DNA from: DATJPR01 sp963843525
GTDB lineage: Bacteria; Bacteroidota; Ignavibacteria; UBA10030; UBA6906
Assembly: GCA_963843525.1 (NCBI GenBank)
Contig: CAWJKM010000001.1
Coordinates: 1 to 64,000, forward strand
Direction: 5' to 3'
DNA: 64,000 bases
Notes under the pieces: generated by a model
Databases searched by the model: none
The model's input: the letters and a program-made list of their open reading frames with translations, nothing else
Told to the model about the DNA's origin: nothing
Program-made: the position numbers and the translations under genes
Shown: positions 52,620 to 61,842 of the stretch, piece after piece
Numbering within the stretch: position 1 is the first letter of the stretch
How the letters are laid out: each line of letters starts with the position of its first letter

Positions 52620-53513
52620 GTGCTGAATCCTGAAGTGCAGGAACTTACCCCCTTGCGTTGTACAAAGCAGTATCGTTTCGGGACGAAGGTATTCGACTTT
52701 TCCGAGAGGACGTTCATTATGGGGGTATTGAACGTGACGCCCGATTCATTCTCCGACGGAGGCAGGTATATGCAGGGCTCCGCCGCGGTTGAGCGGGCGT
52801 TGCAGATGGCAGAAGAAGGGGCCGATATCATCGATATCGGGGGGGAATCTACCAGACCCAGGGGAGCCGTTTACGGGGAAGGATCACGGGCTGTGTCCGC
52901 CGAGGAGGAGCTGCAGAGGGTAATTCCCGTAATCGAAAGCATCGCGAAACGCACAGACGTTCCCCTTTCCATTGATACATGGAAAAGCCGCGTAGCCGGC
53001 GAGGCCCTTGACGCGGGAGCCGTGATAGTCAACGACATCAGCGGATTCCATTTTGACCCGCTTCTGCCCGAGGTCGTACGGCGGAAGTCGGCGTCGGCAG
53101 TGGTCATGCACACTCCCGCACCCCCGTGGGAAATGCCGGACCATGTTGAGTATACGGATGTCGTCGAGGATGTCGCCGCCTCTCTGCGCAAGTCGCTGAC
53201 GCTGGGAGAAACGGCGGGAATCAGACAGATGATTGTTGATCCCGGGCTTGGATTCGGGAAATCCCTGAAAGAGAATTATCGTTTGATTGCACGGTTGGAC
53301 CGGATTGCCACTCTCCGGTATCCAATACTTGTGGGGATATCGCGCAAGTCCTTTATCGGGAAGCTGTTGCACCTTCCTGTAGAATCCCGTTTGGAGGGGT
53401 CTCTTGCCGCCATGACCGCGGCAATCCTCCGCGGAGCCAATGTTGTGCGCGTTCACGATGTGCTGTCGTCGCGCCGGGCTGCGGCGGTAGCAGATGAGCT
53501 CGTCCGCTCCTAA
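52620..53513 (+). CDS. folP: Dihydropteroate synthase
   Basis: This 297-residue TIM-barrel enzyme joins p-aminobenzoate to the pterin pyrophosphate in folate synthesis. The signature is IMGVLNVTPDSFSDGGRY, and IIDIGGESTRPRG, PLSIDTWKSRVAGEALDAGA and VDPGLGFGKS are the other conserved loops. The start is the GTG with GGAGG nine bases upstream; upstream in-frame starts would fall inside the terminator. cdaA follows 32 bp later. Confidence 0.95.
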   Translation: MLNPEVQELTPLRCTKQYRFGTKVFDFSERTFIMGVLNVTPDSFSDGGRYMQGSAAVERALQMAEEGADIIDIGGESTRPRGAVYGEGSRAVSAEEELQRVIPVIESIAKRTDVPLSIDTWKSRVAGEALDAGAVIVNDISGFHFDPLLPEVVRRKSASAVVMHTPAPPWEMPDHVEYTDVVEDVAASLRKSLTLGETAGIRQMIVDPGLGFGKSLKENYRLIARLDRIATLRYPILVGISRKSFIGKLLHLPVESRLEGSLAAMTAAILRGANVVRVHDVLSSRRAAAVADELVRS

Positions 53514-53545
53514 CAAATCGTCGAAGTGACCTAAGGGCGTACACG

Positions 53546-54361
53546 ATGGAGCTATTCAAGATCGGTTTCATCAGCGTCGGCGTATCGGATATCCTGGATA
53601 TCGCGCTCGTGTCGTTCATTTTCTACCGTCTCTATCTTGCGATGAAGGGGACGGTCGCGATTCAGATTTTCGTGGGCCTGGTCTTTATCGTCACCGCGTC
53701 GTTTATCGCCCAGTTCCTCCACTTCAAGGCGATGACCTGGATTCTCCGGACCCTCACCGACATCTGGGTCCTCGCATTTATCATCCTGTTCCAGCCTGAA
53801 CTGCGCCGGATTCTTGTCCTCATCAGCCGGAGTCCGGTCGTCCGCATGTTTGTGAAACTCAATGTGGATGAGTCGATCGACGAGGTTGTCGGGGCGGTGA
53901 CCGAACTTTCGAAGAAAAAATTCGGGGCGTTGATCATTTTTGTGCGTGCAACGGGAATCCGGATGCACGCCGAAACCGGAACCCGGATGGAAGCCATCGT
54001 GAGCCGGACGCTTCTCCTCGCGATATTCAATCCCCGTTCGCCGCTTCATGACGGGGCAGTCATCATCAAGGACCGGCAGATCGAAGCGGCGCGTTGCACG
54101 CTGCCCCTCTCGAACATCACCGCCTGGGAAGGACAACTTCTGGGGACCCGTCATCGGGCCGGACTCGGCATCTCTGAGCAGGCAGACGTCGTTGTGGTGA
54201 TCGTCTCGGAGGAAACGGGGACCGTCTCCATCGCAGAAAATGGCACGCTCTCCCGCGGTCTTACCCCGGCGGTCCTTCGCCGGGAACTCAAAGACCGACT
54301 GACTCTGGAAAACGACCGTTCCGGGTCGAGCATCTGGAAGTTTCTCCGAAATCGCAATTGA
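53546..54361 (+). CDS. cdaA: Diadenylate cyclase CdaA
   Basis: This 271-residue membrane-bound enzyme makes cyclic di-AMP from two ATP. Three hydrophobic N-terminal segments lie within residues 10-85. The DAC domain has the catalytic LHDGAVII (Asp-Gly-Ala 169-171) and TRHRAG (Arg-His-Arg 202-204). Length and layout match CdaA. The folP-cdaA neighbourhood is a common FCB arrangement. No phosphodiesterase is seen here. Confidence 0.95.
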   Translation: MELFKIGFISVGVSDILDIALVSFIFYRLYLAMKGTVAIQIFVGLVFIVTASFIAQFLHFKAMTWILRTLTDIWVLAFIILFQPELRRILVLISRSPVVRMFVKLNVDESIDEVVGAVTELSKKKFGALIIFVRATGIRMHAETGTRMEAIVSRTLLLAIFNPRSPLHDGAVIIKDRQIEAARCTLPLSNITAWEGQLLGTRHRAGLGISEQADVVVVIVSEETGTVSIAENGTLSRGLTPAVLRRELKDRLTLENDRSGSSIWKFLRNRN

Positions 54362-54406
54362 TCTGCATAGGTCCATTCAGAGTGAAGCATTCCTCTCAGA
54401 GATCCC

Positions 54407-55051
54407 GTGAAGCGATTTGACGTTGAACGCCAGGAATTGGTTGCGCTGCTGCGCAGCCGCGGCATCATCAATGACCGGCTCCTTCGTGCGATGGAAACGG
54501 TCGAACGAAACCTTTTTGTCCCGGAACCGTTTACCTCCCGTTCGTACGAGGATTGCGCATTACCCATCGGCAAAGGGCAAACGATATCGCAACCGTACAC
54601 CGTTGCCTTCATGACCCAGATTCTCGACGTTCATCAGGGTGACAAGGTCTTGGAAGTCGGCACCGGCTCGGGCTATCAGTCGGCGATCCTGGCGACGCTA
54701 GGTGCCCGTGTATTCAGCATCGAACGAGACGGGGATCTTCTTGCCGCCGCGCGTAAGCTGCTGGATCGTCTGGGGTACCGCGTCGCGTCGAAGGCGGGAG
54801 ATGGATCGATCGGATGGGACGAATTTGCGCCGTATAACGGGATCATCGTCACCGCTGCTGCGCCAGATGTGCCGAAGTCTCTTCTGGGCCAGCTCTCCGA
54901 TGGTGGCAAGTTGGTAGTCCCTGTAGGAAGCAGGGAGGTTCAGTCTCTCGTCATTGTCACGAGGGCCGGGGATCGTTTTGATCGAAGGAGCATTGACAGC
55001 TTCAAGTTTGTCCCCCTGGTCGGGAAAAACGGCTGGCAGGAAGTGGAGTGA
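54407..55051 (+). CDS. pcm: Protein-L-isoaspartate O-methyltransferase
   Basis: This 214-residue SAM methyltransferase repairs isoaspartyl residues in damaged proteins. The family start (IINDRLLRAMETVERNLFVPEPF) is clear. YEDCALPIGKGQTISQPYTVAFMTQ and motif I LEVGTGSGYQSA are also present. It starts at GTG and ends in a GTGA overlap with miaA, so the two are coupled. Confidence 0.93.
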   Translation: MKRFDVERQELVALLRSRGIINDRLLRAMETVERNLFVPEPFTSRSYEDCALPIGKGQTISQPYTVAFMTQILDVHQGDKVLEVGTGSGYQSAILATLGARVFSIERDGDLLAAARKLLDRLGYRVASKAGDGSIGWDEFAPYNGIIVTAAAPDVPKSLLGQLSDGGKLVVPVGSREVQSLVIVTRAGDRFDRRSIDSFKFVPLVGKNGWQEVE

Positions 55052-56031
55052 AAGCGCATGAGGGCACCGTGCGGTCGACACTGATTGCTGAACGGACTGT
55101 CGTCGCAATTGTGGGACCCACGGCCTCGGGGAAAACGGCTCTCGCGATCGATCTTGCGAAGGAAGTCGGCGGGGAGATTATTTCTGCTGATTCACGCCAG
55201 GTGTACCGGCACCTTGACATCGGTACGGCAAAACCCACTCTTGAAGAACGTGCCGGCATCCCCCATCACTTTCTCGATATCCTCGATCCCGGGGAAGAGT
55301 ACAATGCGGGCATATTCGGAGAGCAAGCAAGAAACACCATCGATGCTCTTTTTGCCCGGGGTATTCTGCCGATCGTCGTCGGGGGCTCCGGATTGTACAT
55401 CAAGTCTCTGATTGACGGCTTCTTTGATGGCCCCGGTGGGGATCCGGAATTCCGCAGCGCCATGGAAAAGCGATTGAAAAGGGACGGGATCTCGTCACTG
55501 CTCGAAGAACTTCGTCTCGTCGATCCGGTCACTGCGGGACGGATTGACCCTACGAAACCCCGCAGGATCATCCGCGCCCTGGAGGTGCACCATATCACCG
55601 GTACGCCGCTCTCGACAGTCCAGGAACTCCGCAAACCGGCAATCACCTATCGTACGATCCAGATCGGATTGCTCCTGGAAAGGAAGCACCTCTATGAACG
55701 GATCAACCGGAGGGTGGACGAAATGATCGAACGGGGTCTCATCAACGAGGTGGCGTGGCTGAAGGCGAAGGGGTACCGGCGAGATCTCAACGCCCTGAAC
55801 ACAGTAGGGTACGCGGAAGTCTTTGCTCACCTGGCAGGCGAGATCAGCGAAGGGGAAATGGTCCGATTGATAAAACGAAACACGCGCCGGTATGCAAAGA
55901 GACAGATGACCTGGTTCTCTGCAGATCGGCGCGTGAAATGGTTCCCGGCGGAATCGGTGAAAACCCTGCCGCTGATCCCCGAAATTCTACGGGAGAGAGA
56001 GATTGCTCAACCTTTCGGCTCGCGAACGTAG
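55048..56031 (+). CDS. miaA: tRNA dimethylallyltransferase
   Basis: This 327-residue enzyme adds dimethylallyl to A37 of UNN-reading tRNAs. P-loop AIVGPTASGKTALA, ISADSRQVYRHLDIGTAKPT, VVGGSGLYIKSLIDG and TKPRRIIRALEV are all conserved. The GTG overlaps the pcm stop. Its 3' end runs into the convergent CsgG-like gene by 25 nt, so both stops lie inside each other's coding sequence. Confidence 0.95.
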   Translation: MKAHEGTVRSTLIAERTVVAIVGPTASGKTALAIDLAKEVGGEIISADSRQVYRHLDIGTAKPTLEERAGIPHHFLDILDPGEEYNAGIFGEQARNTIDALFARGILPIVVGGSGLYIKSLIDGFFDGPGGDPEFRSAMEKRLKRDGISSLLEELRLVDPVTAGRIDPTKPRRIIRALEVHHITGTPLSTVQELRKPAITYRTIQIGLLLERKHLYERINRRVDEMIERGLINEVAWLKAKGYRRDLNALNTVGYAEVFAHLAGEISEGEMVRLIKRNTRRYAKRQMTWFSADRRVKWFPAESVKTLPLIPEILREREIAQPFGSRT

Positions 56032-56900
56032 TCTCCGACTTGAAGGTCCTTGCCGTCGATGACCCGTGCCTTGGCCGCTTTCCCGTCAAGCATGTCCTCT
56101 TCCACTTTGATACGCCCGACTTTTTCCTCCTCAGCACCAAGGACCAGTCCCGTATCCGGATCCTTGAGCTGTTCTCCGGCACGGTACACATCGAATTCCA
56201 TACCCTCCTTGACGTTCCCATCAGACCCTGGCTTCATAATCACCGTGCCGTCGGCATTGGCCTTCAGAATTCTTCCAGACCAGGGAACCTTGGCCATGTT
56301 ATCGCGAATCAGTTCCACGCATTTGTCGATTGCCTCGCGTGCAGCCTTCCCGAGATCCGTGTCATTCCATTTGCTGAAGTCGCTGAAGTTGATCCCCTTG
56401 TAACTTCCCCCGAGCCCGATAGTGGATTCCGTGCCTTCTTCTGTTTCTGAGGCGATGACTTCACCGGTGGTGGAATTGACCAACCTGATGTCTACGGCAG
56501 CGCGCGCCGACTTTGCATTAATCGCAGCTCCGAAAAGGTTCGAGCCGCCGGACACTGCGCGGTCTTTGGTTCCCAGTTCGGAGAGACTGCCCAACACAAG
56601 GAGGTCTGCGCCGAGGAGTTTCCCGACTTTCGCAGCTGTTTCCGGGGTTACCTGACCTGACGCGCCGAGGTGCTGCTCTTCCATGATCTTTCCCAACTCC
56701 TTCCGTTCGATCACCACAAATTCTCCGCTCTTGACGAGGGCAGTCGTCAGCATGTCGCTCACTCCTTCGCCGGCTCCCCTGTAACCGGATTTATTGGAGA
56801 ATTCTGCCACGGCGACGCGCTTTTTCACCTGTCCGGGCGAAGAGGACACAATGATCAGACATAAAGGGAGAAGCATGAAGAATTGGAAGGTTCTGCGCAT
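56007..56900 (-). CDS. CsgG/HfaB-like exported protein
   Basis: This 297-residue protein has a signal peptide (FFMLLPLCLIIVSSSPG). A domain typical of CsgG/curli-assembly-like proteins follows (RVAVAEFSNKSGYRGAGEGVSDMLTTALVKSGEFVVIERKEL, GADLLVLGSLSE). The C-terminal 90 residues add a flexible FlgT-like domain (SGRILKANADGTVIMKPGSD). No lipobox Cys is at the cleavage site, so it may be soluble. The function may be a secretion pore or an envelope stress sensor. Confidence 0.75.
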   Translation of the reverse strand: MRRTFQFFMLLPLCLIIVSSSPGQVKKRVAVAEFSNKSGYRGAGEGVSDMLTTALVKSGEFVVIERKELGKIMEEQHLGASGQVTPETAAKVGKLLGADLLVLGSLSELGTKDRAVSGGSNLFGAAINAKSARAAVDIRLVNSTTGEVIASETEEGTESTIGLGGSYKGINFSDFSKWNDTDLGKAAREAIDKCVELIRDNMAKVPWSGRILKANADGTVIMKPGSDGNVKEGMEFDVYRAGEQLKDPDTGLVLGAEEEKVGRIKVEEDMLDGKAAKARVIDGKDLQVGDYVREPKG

Positions 56901-57121
56901 GGGATTCCTTTCGATTTGTTTTCGGGGTAAACGGCAATATAGCGAGAGGGATCATGAGTTCCAACCGTGTGGATGGTCTCTCCGCGACGCAAAGGACCAG
57001 TCGGAAGAATGCCCTCTTTTGATTTTCTCCACCTTCAGACGTAGATTGTCTCCTTGATATGGGTTATCGCCATAGTCATCCTGCGATTGCAGGGATCGTA
57101 CGTTTGCAAAGCAGAGGAAAT

Positions 57122-57655
57122 ATGATCGAGACACCGCAGGAGTACACGGAACGGATCCTGGGCTATCTGAAGGGATCGGCGCCAATGAGCATTCTTGCCT
57201 CAACTCCGGCGAAGCTGGAAAAACTGTTGAGGGGAGTCCCCCGTCAGAAACTAGGGAAGCGTCCGGAGTCAGACCGTTGGTCAGTAGCGGAAATCCTTGC
57301 CCACCTTGCGGACAGCGAATTGGTCATGGGGTTCCGTATTCGCCTGGTCCTCGGATCGAACGGGGTAACGACCCAGGCGTTCGACCAGGACGCCTGGGCG
57401 GAGTACTCCAATTATAGAAGGCAGGACCCGAAGATTTCATACGAGGCCTTCCGGGCCCAACGAGTGCGAAACATCCGATTGCTCCGCCAGATTCCGCCGG
57501 CGATGTGGGAGAACTTTGGGATGCACACGGAACGCGGGAGGGAGACGGTCACGCGCCTCGTCGAGATGCTGGCGGGACACGACGTCAACCACGTGGGACA
57601 GATCGAGAAGATTCTCCATCCTCCAACGGAAAAGAAGCGTCGCCCAAAAACGTGA
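57122..57655 (+). CDS. DinB-superfamily protein (second copy)
   Basis: This 177-residue four-helix protein has VAEILAHLADSELVMGFRIR with the first His, and MLAGHDVNHVGQIEKIL, the H-x3-H end motif. It is not similar enough to the copy at 994 to be a recent duplicate. The start was taken at MIETPQEYTERIL with AGAGGAA upstream. A role with a small thiol is possible. Confidence 0.75.
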   Translation: MIETPQEYTERILGYLKGSAPMSILASTPAKLEKLLRGVPRQKLGKRPESDRWSVAEILAHLADSELVMGFRIRLVLGSNGVTTQAFDQDAWAEYSNYRRQDPKISYEAFRAQRVRNIRLLRQIPPAMWENFGMHTERGRETVTRLVEMLAGHDVNHVGQIEKILHPPTEKKRRPKT

Positions 57656-57661
57656 TGCTCA

Positions 57662-57737
57662 TCGGGTCGCCAGACCCGCGCCATCGATACGCACATCAAC
57701 TGATCGGCAGGACAGTTCCGGCGAACTGTGCTACAAT
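57662..57737. repeat. Diverged REP-like double hairpin
   Basis: TCGGGTCGCCAGACCCG (57662-57678) and GGACAGTTCCGGCGAACTGT followed by GCTACAAT match the two halves of the tandem repeat at 63261. The middle has drifted. It lies between the DinB gene and the convergent ECF sigma gene and probably acts as a terminator as well. Confidence 0.7.
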
Positions 57738-57738
57738 T

Positions 57739-58317
57739 CTATCTTCCTTCAAGCTTCGCCTTGATCACCTTCAGTGCATGATTGATCTGGTGCTCCACCG
57801 TTCTGACGCTGATTGCCAACAGGTCTGCGATCTCCTGGTTTGATTTCCCTTCGATCCTGCTCAAAAGAAAGACCGACCGACACCGTTCGGGGAGTCGATC
57901 GAAAATGATTCTCTCCAATTGATCCTGCAACGCTGTGAGCCGAAAAGCTTCCTCCGGATTGTCTCCCTCCGAAGGTGTCGGTGGCGGGATTCGCTCTCTC
58001 AATTTTTCTCTTGTCCTCTGTCCCCGCGCAATATCCAAAGCGAGATTTCCGCTGATCCGGAGAAGTAAGGCAAGAAAGCTCAACTCCGGCTGAAGCGTGG
58101 AACGATGTTCCCACACCCTAAGGAATGTCTCCTGAACGACGTCATGCGACACGTCGGAGTCGTGCGTTCGAAAAAGAATGGAGCGAAACACAATCGGTTG
58201 GTAGTGTTCAAAGAGCACTCGAAAGGCATCGACATCGGATCTCCTCACTTTTTCAAGGAGAGTGATCTCCGGGAGACCCCCTCGATCAACGGTTTCCTGT
58301 GGGTTTTCGGGTGCCAT
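57739..58317 (-). CDS. ECF-type sigma factor of a FecR/TonB-receptor system
   Basis: This 192-residue sigma factor has region 2 DVDAFRVLFEHYQPIVFRSILFRTHDSDVSHDVVQETFLRVWEH and region 4 LERIIFDRLPERCRSVFLLSRIEGKSNQEIADLLAISVRTVEHQINHAL. The C-terminal signature is that of Bacteroidota FecI-like factors. It is divergent from the FecR gene, 105 bp away. FecR and the receptor are its likely signal partners. The start was chosen at MAPENPQETV. Confidence 0.88.
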   Translation of the reverse strand: MAPENPQETVDRGGLPEITLLEKVRRSDVDAFRVLFEHYQPIVFRSILFRTHDSDVSHDVVQETFLRVWEHRSTLQPELSFLALLLRISGNLALDIARGQRTREKLRERIPPPTPSEGDNPEEAFRLTALQDQLERIIFDRLPERCRSVFLLSRIEGKSNQEIADLLAISVRTVEHQINHALKVIKAKLEGR

Positions 58318-58422
58318 GACTCCCCGCAAGATAGAGCCTGAATCACGGAATCGCAAGACATCCGGCGGATATGGGTGATGGGAGCCTCATGATCGTTTAC
58401 TCTATAGAGGGAGGATCTCCGC

Positions 58423-59358
58423 ATGAAATCGTTGTTTCGGTGGCCATGGTCGCTGAGGCGGAAGAAGGCATCTTCGCCGCGCGGACGCGAGTTCCTATTC
58501 GACGTAGAGACGATGCTGGAGCGGAGTCGCCAGACTCTTCTCCAGGTGGAGTCCGAAACCGAGCATCACTGGCGATCCCTGGAATATGCCATTCAGAGGG
58601 ACCGAAAGAGGAAGGCAATACCTGAAGGGTTTATCGGTCTGCGTCCATTCAGGGTTTCCGTGGCTTTTGCGGTGCTCGCCGTTGCGGTCGTTGTTGTTCT
58701 GATCCTCTGGCCGCGCGGCAACGCGCCGAAGATCTACCAAACCGGTAGGGGACAGCTCTCTACGATCACGCTTGCCGATAGCAGTGAAGTGACCCTGAAC
58801 CACACTTCAAAACTGATCGTTGATATTAGTCCTCAAGGAAGATCCCGCCACGTCACCCTCCTCGGGGAGGCGTTCTTCCATGTCCAAAAGAACGGGACTC
58901 CCTTCATTGTGACCACCGATATCGCCCAGGTTGAAGTTGTCGGAACTGAGTTCGATGTCCGTGTGCGTGACAGCCGTCTGGACATCGGCGTCCTGACGGG
59001 TCGAGTCAATGTCAGCGCACACAGGAACGGTATCGACAGCACGGTGCTCCTGGTGGGTGGACAGCTTACCATATGCGATTCCGCAAGCTTCCCCCGGCCT
59101 CCGACCCGCCTGGCTCAAGCTGGGTATCCTGGATGGCTTCACGGGAAATTGCTGTTCGATCGGGCCAGCGTGGCGACCGTGTGCAAAGAAATCGAATCGA
59201 AGTTCGACGTCGTGATCAGGGTGCAACACCCCGACTTGGGCGAGGAAACGATCACGGGCGCTCTTGATGCGCGAAGCGTTGAGTCCGCTCTCTCGACTCT
59301 TGCGCAGCTCACTGGAGCCAGTTATCGTCATGACAATGGCGCGTACATACTGTATTAG
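58423..59358 (+). CDS. FecR-type anti-sigma/sigma regulator
   Basis: This 311-residue protein has an N-terminal cytoplasmic part, one membrane helix (about residues 78-97, VAFAVLAVAVVVVLILW) and a periplasmic FecR domain (SEVTLNHTSKL, GEAFFHVQKNGTPFIVTT, VGTEFDVRV). A C-terminal DUF4974/STN-like domain lies near residues 235-311 (LFDRASVATVCKEIESKFDV). GGGAGGA precedes the ATG. It should pass a receptor signal to the divergent sigma factor. Its last 29 nt overlap the receptor gene. Confidence 0.88.
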   Translation: MKSLFRWPWSLRRKKASSPRGREFLFDVETMLERSRQTLLQVESETEHHWRSLEYAIQRDRKRKAIPEGFIGLRPFRVSVAFAVLAVAVVVVLILWPRGNAPKIYQTGRGQLSTITLADSSEVTLNHTSKLIVDISPQGRSRHVTLLGEAFFHVQKNGTPFIVTTDIAQVEVVGTEFDVRVRDSRLDIGVLTGRVNVSAHRNGIDSTVLLVGGQLTICDSASFPRPPTRLAQAGYPGWLHGKLLFDRASVATVCKEIESKFDVVIRVQHPDLGEETITGALDARSVESALSTLAQLTGASYRHDNGAYILY

Positions 59359-61825
59359 CCTCCTTTTTGCCCTTGGGGTGACGAGTGCCGGTTTCGCACA
59401 GACTGGCGGCACTCATGTTTCCTTTCAGTTCGAAGGAGTCGCGCTTCGCACGTCGCTCGATTCCCTCATGAAGCTCTACGCCGTTTCCATCGTTTATCTC
59501 GACCGGGACGTGGAAGGAATTTCTATATCAGCATTCTGCGCAGATTGCGGATTGCAGCAGGCACTAAGTTCCGTCCTGTCAGGGACAGGATTGATGTGGG
59601 TGGTGACGGGGAACCAGGTGATCCTCAGACAACGGCCCGAGGAGGCACCAGTGCCGAAAGGGACTGTCTCCGGGTTTGTCACGGATTCTCTCACCGGCCA
59701 ATCGATTGCAGGGGGGACAATCCGGTTGGAGAAGAGCTCCGGGAATTCGCGTGGTCCCTTGAGCGGGTGGTGTCCTACCAATGCGTCGGGTTTCTATTCC
59801 CTCACACGCATTTCGCCGGGGAACTACACCCTCGTGGCGCGCGTCGTGGGGTACCGTCCGGTGGAGATCCCCCTGGCCGTACGCTCCGACGAGTCTGTCC
59901 GGCGCGATATCGCAATGCATCAAGAAGAGATCAGGATGCAAGAAGTAACGATTGAAGGTCAACGATCCGATATCTCAGGCGCAAGTGGCCTGACACGGGG
60001 CGTCTATATCCCATCAGCGCCGGAGGATCAGAACCAGTATTTCCTGGACGGGGCAAGGATTTACAATCCCTCTCACTTTGGAGGAGTGCTCAATACGTTC
60101 AATCCCGAGGCAATGAACGACGTCCAGGTGATGGCAGGCGGCCCTCCTCCGGAATACGGTGGGAGGATCGGCGGCATCCTCGATCTCGCGCTTCGCGACG
60201 GGACGCGCGACCGGCTCTCCGGCACTGCCGGGACTGGCACACTGGGTTCACACTTGTCCCTCGAAAGCCCTCTGGGTAGTGCGACTTCGATCCTTGTGTC
60301 AGGCCGGAGAGAGTACCCCGAGCCAGCAGTGCCGTTTCTTGAATCCTATGGCACACCCAGCCGGCAGGGATCATCCGAGGTCATCGTGAAGCTCACCAAC
60401 ATGCTCTCAGCCAGCAGCAGATTCTATCTGAGCGGCTATCTGGGGAGGGACTCGTACACCAATAATGTTCCTGGACTCCAGCAGCACCTGGACAACAACT
60501 TCTCCTGGGGGAACTCAGCGGCCAATGTGCGATGGATCGGCATTGCGACACCATCGCTCTTCCTTCAGGCATCAGCGGTCTACACCCGGTATGACCTCAG
60601 TTTAGAGCAGGTCCTCACTCGTGTGGGAACCCCTCTACCGGCGGGTGTTTCGTTCTCCTCCGAGTTTGCAATTGAAGATATGACGATTCGGGCGGTGGCT
60701 GAACACTATTACGATCTGGAACATACATTCCGTGCAGGTGTTGAGTTGACACGCCACCGCATGAAGGGGGGGATCAGCGAATTTGCCACGCAGACCTCTC
60801 CCCTCTCTTTCAACGGTTCTTCCTTCTGGGAGACGGCAGTCTACGTGCAAGACCAGTGGAGGCTCTTCCCGGGCATGACCGCGGAACTCGGAGCCCGGGC
60901 AACGAGCTTCACTGGCGGGCAAGGATCAATGTCTGCGGTGGATCCTCGTTTCTCGCTTCTGTTTTCTCCAGGCGAAGAGACGCGCGTCTATGCCTCATTC
61001 AGTACGGTCAATCAGTTTATTCATTCATACAGGAACAGCGGCGTGTTCCTCCTGTATCCGGCTATCTTCTGGTACCCATCGGGTGAGAATGTCAAGCCGT
61101 CGACCTCCCTCCAATTCAGAGTAGGGGCGGAGAAGGGTTGGAATGGCGATGAATTCGTCGGATCTGCCGAATGCTACTACCGCGTTGTGGAAAATCTCCA
61201 TGACTTCGGTCTCGACACGACGTTGACGCAGACAAGGAATCTGGAGGACGACATTCTCTATGGCACGGGGAAGTCGTACGGGCTAGCCTTCACGCTGCGC
61301 AGGCGCATCGGGGATCTGACCGGCTCGATCGGCTACACGCTCTCCTGGGGGAGCAATAGATTTCCCTCGCTCAATGGGGGGAATGCGTTTGCACCACGAT
61401 TCGACCGACGGCATGAAGTACAGTTTTCCGCTTCCTTTGCTCCGGATCAAGACTGGAGGATTGGGCTCCTGGCTGTCCTCGCGATCGAGTCAATCAACCT
61501 CTTCCCTCAGCCTGTGGCGCAGCTGGCCGCGTATCAATCGCCAAAGGCGCGTTCGGCGGCGGGGACACCCGCCTGGCTTGTCGACGTCAACGGCGAGAGA
61601 TACCCCGGATTTCAACGGCTCGAGCTTCAAGTGCTTCGTGCGTTCTCGCTTGCGCAGTTGCACTGCACCCTTACACTCCGCCTCATGAATGCCTATGGGT
61701 TGCTCGATCCCTTCGTGTGGCAACTGCTGGACAATCCGGACGTGCGTCTAAAGTGGAACGCCGCCTTGCAGAATCTCAAACTCTTCCCGTTGTTCCCGAC
61801 GGTCGGACTGACGGTGAAATTCTAG
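59330..61825 (+). CDS. TonB-dependent receptor with N-terminal STN domain
   Basis: This protein is about 831 residues. It has a signal peptide (YCISLLFALGVTSAGFAQ), then an STN-type signalling domain (FEGVALRTSLDSLMKLYAVSI). A carboxypeptidase-regulatory-like domain (GTVSGFVTDSLTGQSIAGGTIRLE) follows. The plug includes YFLDGARIYNPSHFGG and GGPPPEYGGRIGGILDLALRDG, and a long barrel ends LFPTVGLTVKF. It resembles SusC/FecA-like receptors that signal through FecR. No canonical partner lipoprotein (SusD) is adjacent. ATGs at 59330 and 59336 are both usable. Confidence 0.88.
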   Translation: MTMARTYCISLLFALGVTSAGFAQTGGTHVSFQFEGVALRTSLDSLMKLYAVSIVYLDRDVEGISISAFCADCGLQQALSSVLSGTGLMWVVTGNQVILRQRPEEAPVPKGTVSGFVTDSLTGQSIAGGTIRLEKSSGNSRGPLSGWCPTNASGFYSLTRISPGNYTLVARVVGYRPVEIPLAVRSDESVRRDIAMHQEEIRMQEVTIEGQRSDISGASGLTRGVYIPSAPEDQNQYFLDGARIYNPSHFGGVLNTFNPEAMNDVQVMAGGPPPEYGGRIGGILDLALRDGTRDRLSGTAGTGTLGSHLSLESPLGSATSILVSGRREYPEPAVPFLESYGTPSRQGSSEVIVKLTNMLSASSRFYLSGYLGRDSYTNNVPGLQQHLDNNFSWGNSAANVRWIGIATPSLFLQASAVYTRYDLSLEQVLTRVGTPLPAGVSFSSEFAIEDMTIRAVAEHYYDLEHTFRAGVELTRHRMKGGISEFATQTSPLSFNGSSFWETAVYVQDQWRLFPGMTAELGARATSFTGGQGSMSAVDPRFSLLFSPGEETRVYASFSTVNQFIHSYRNSGVFLLYPAIFWYPSGENVKPSTSLQFRVGAEKGWNGDEFVGSAECYYRVVENLHDFGLDTTLTQTRNLEDDILYGTGKSYGLAFTLRRRIGDLTGSIGYTLSWGSNRFPSLNGGNAFAPRFDRRHEVQFSASFAPDQDWRIGLLAVLAIESINLFPQPVAQLAAYQSPKARSAAGTPAWLVDVNGERYPGFQRLELQVLRAFSLAQLHCTLTLRLMNAYGLLDPFVWQLLDNPDVRLKWNAALQNLKLFPLFPTVGLTVKF

Positions 61826-61842
61826 TTAGAAGGAGAACAACC

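Noticed and set aside
51569..52831. A 420-codon leftward frame across the SOD and microprotein region
   Set aside because: Runs antisense through SOD, the microprotein, a clear terminator and folP; no family match.
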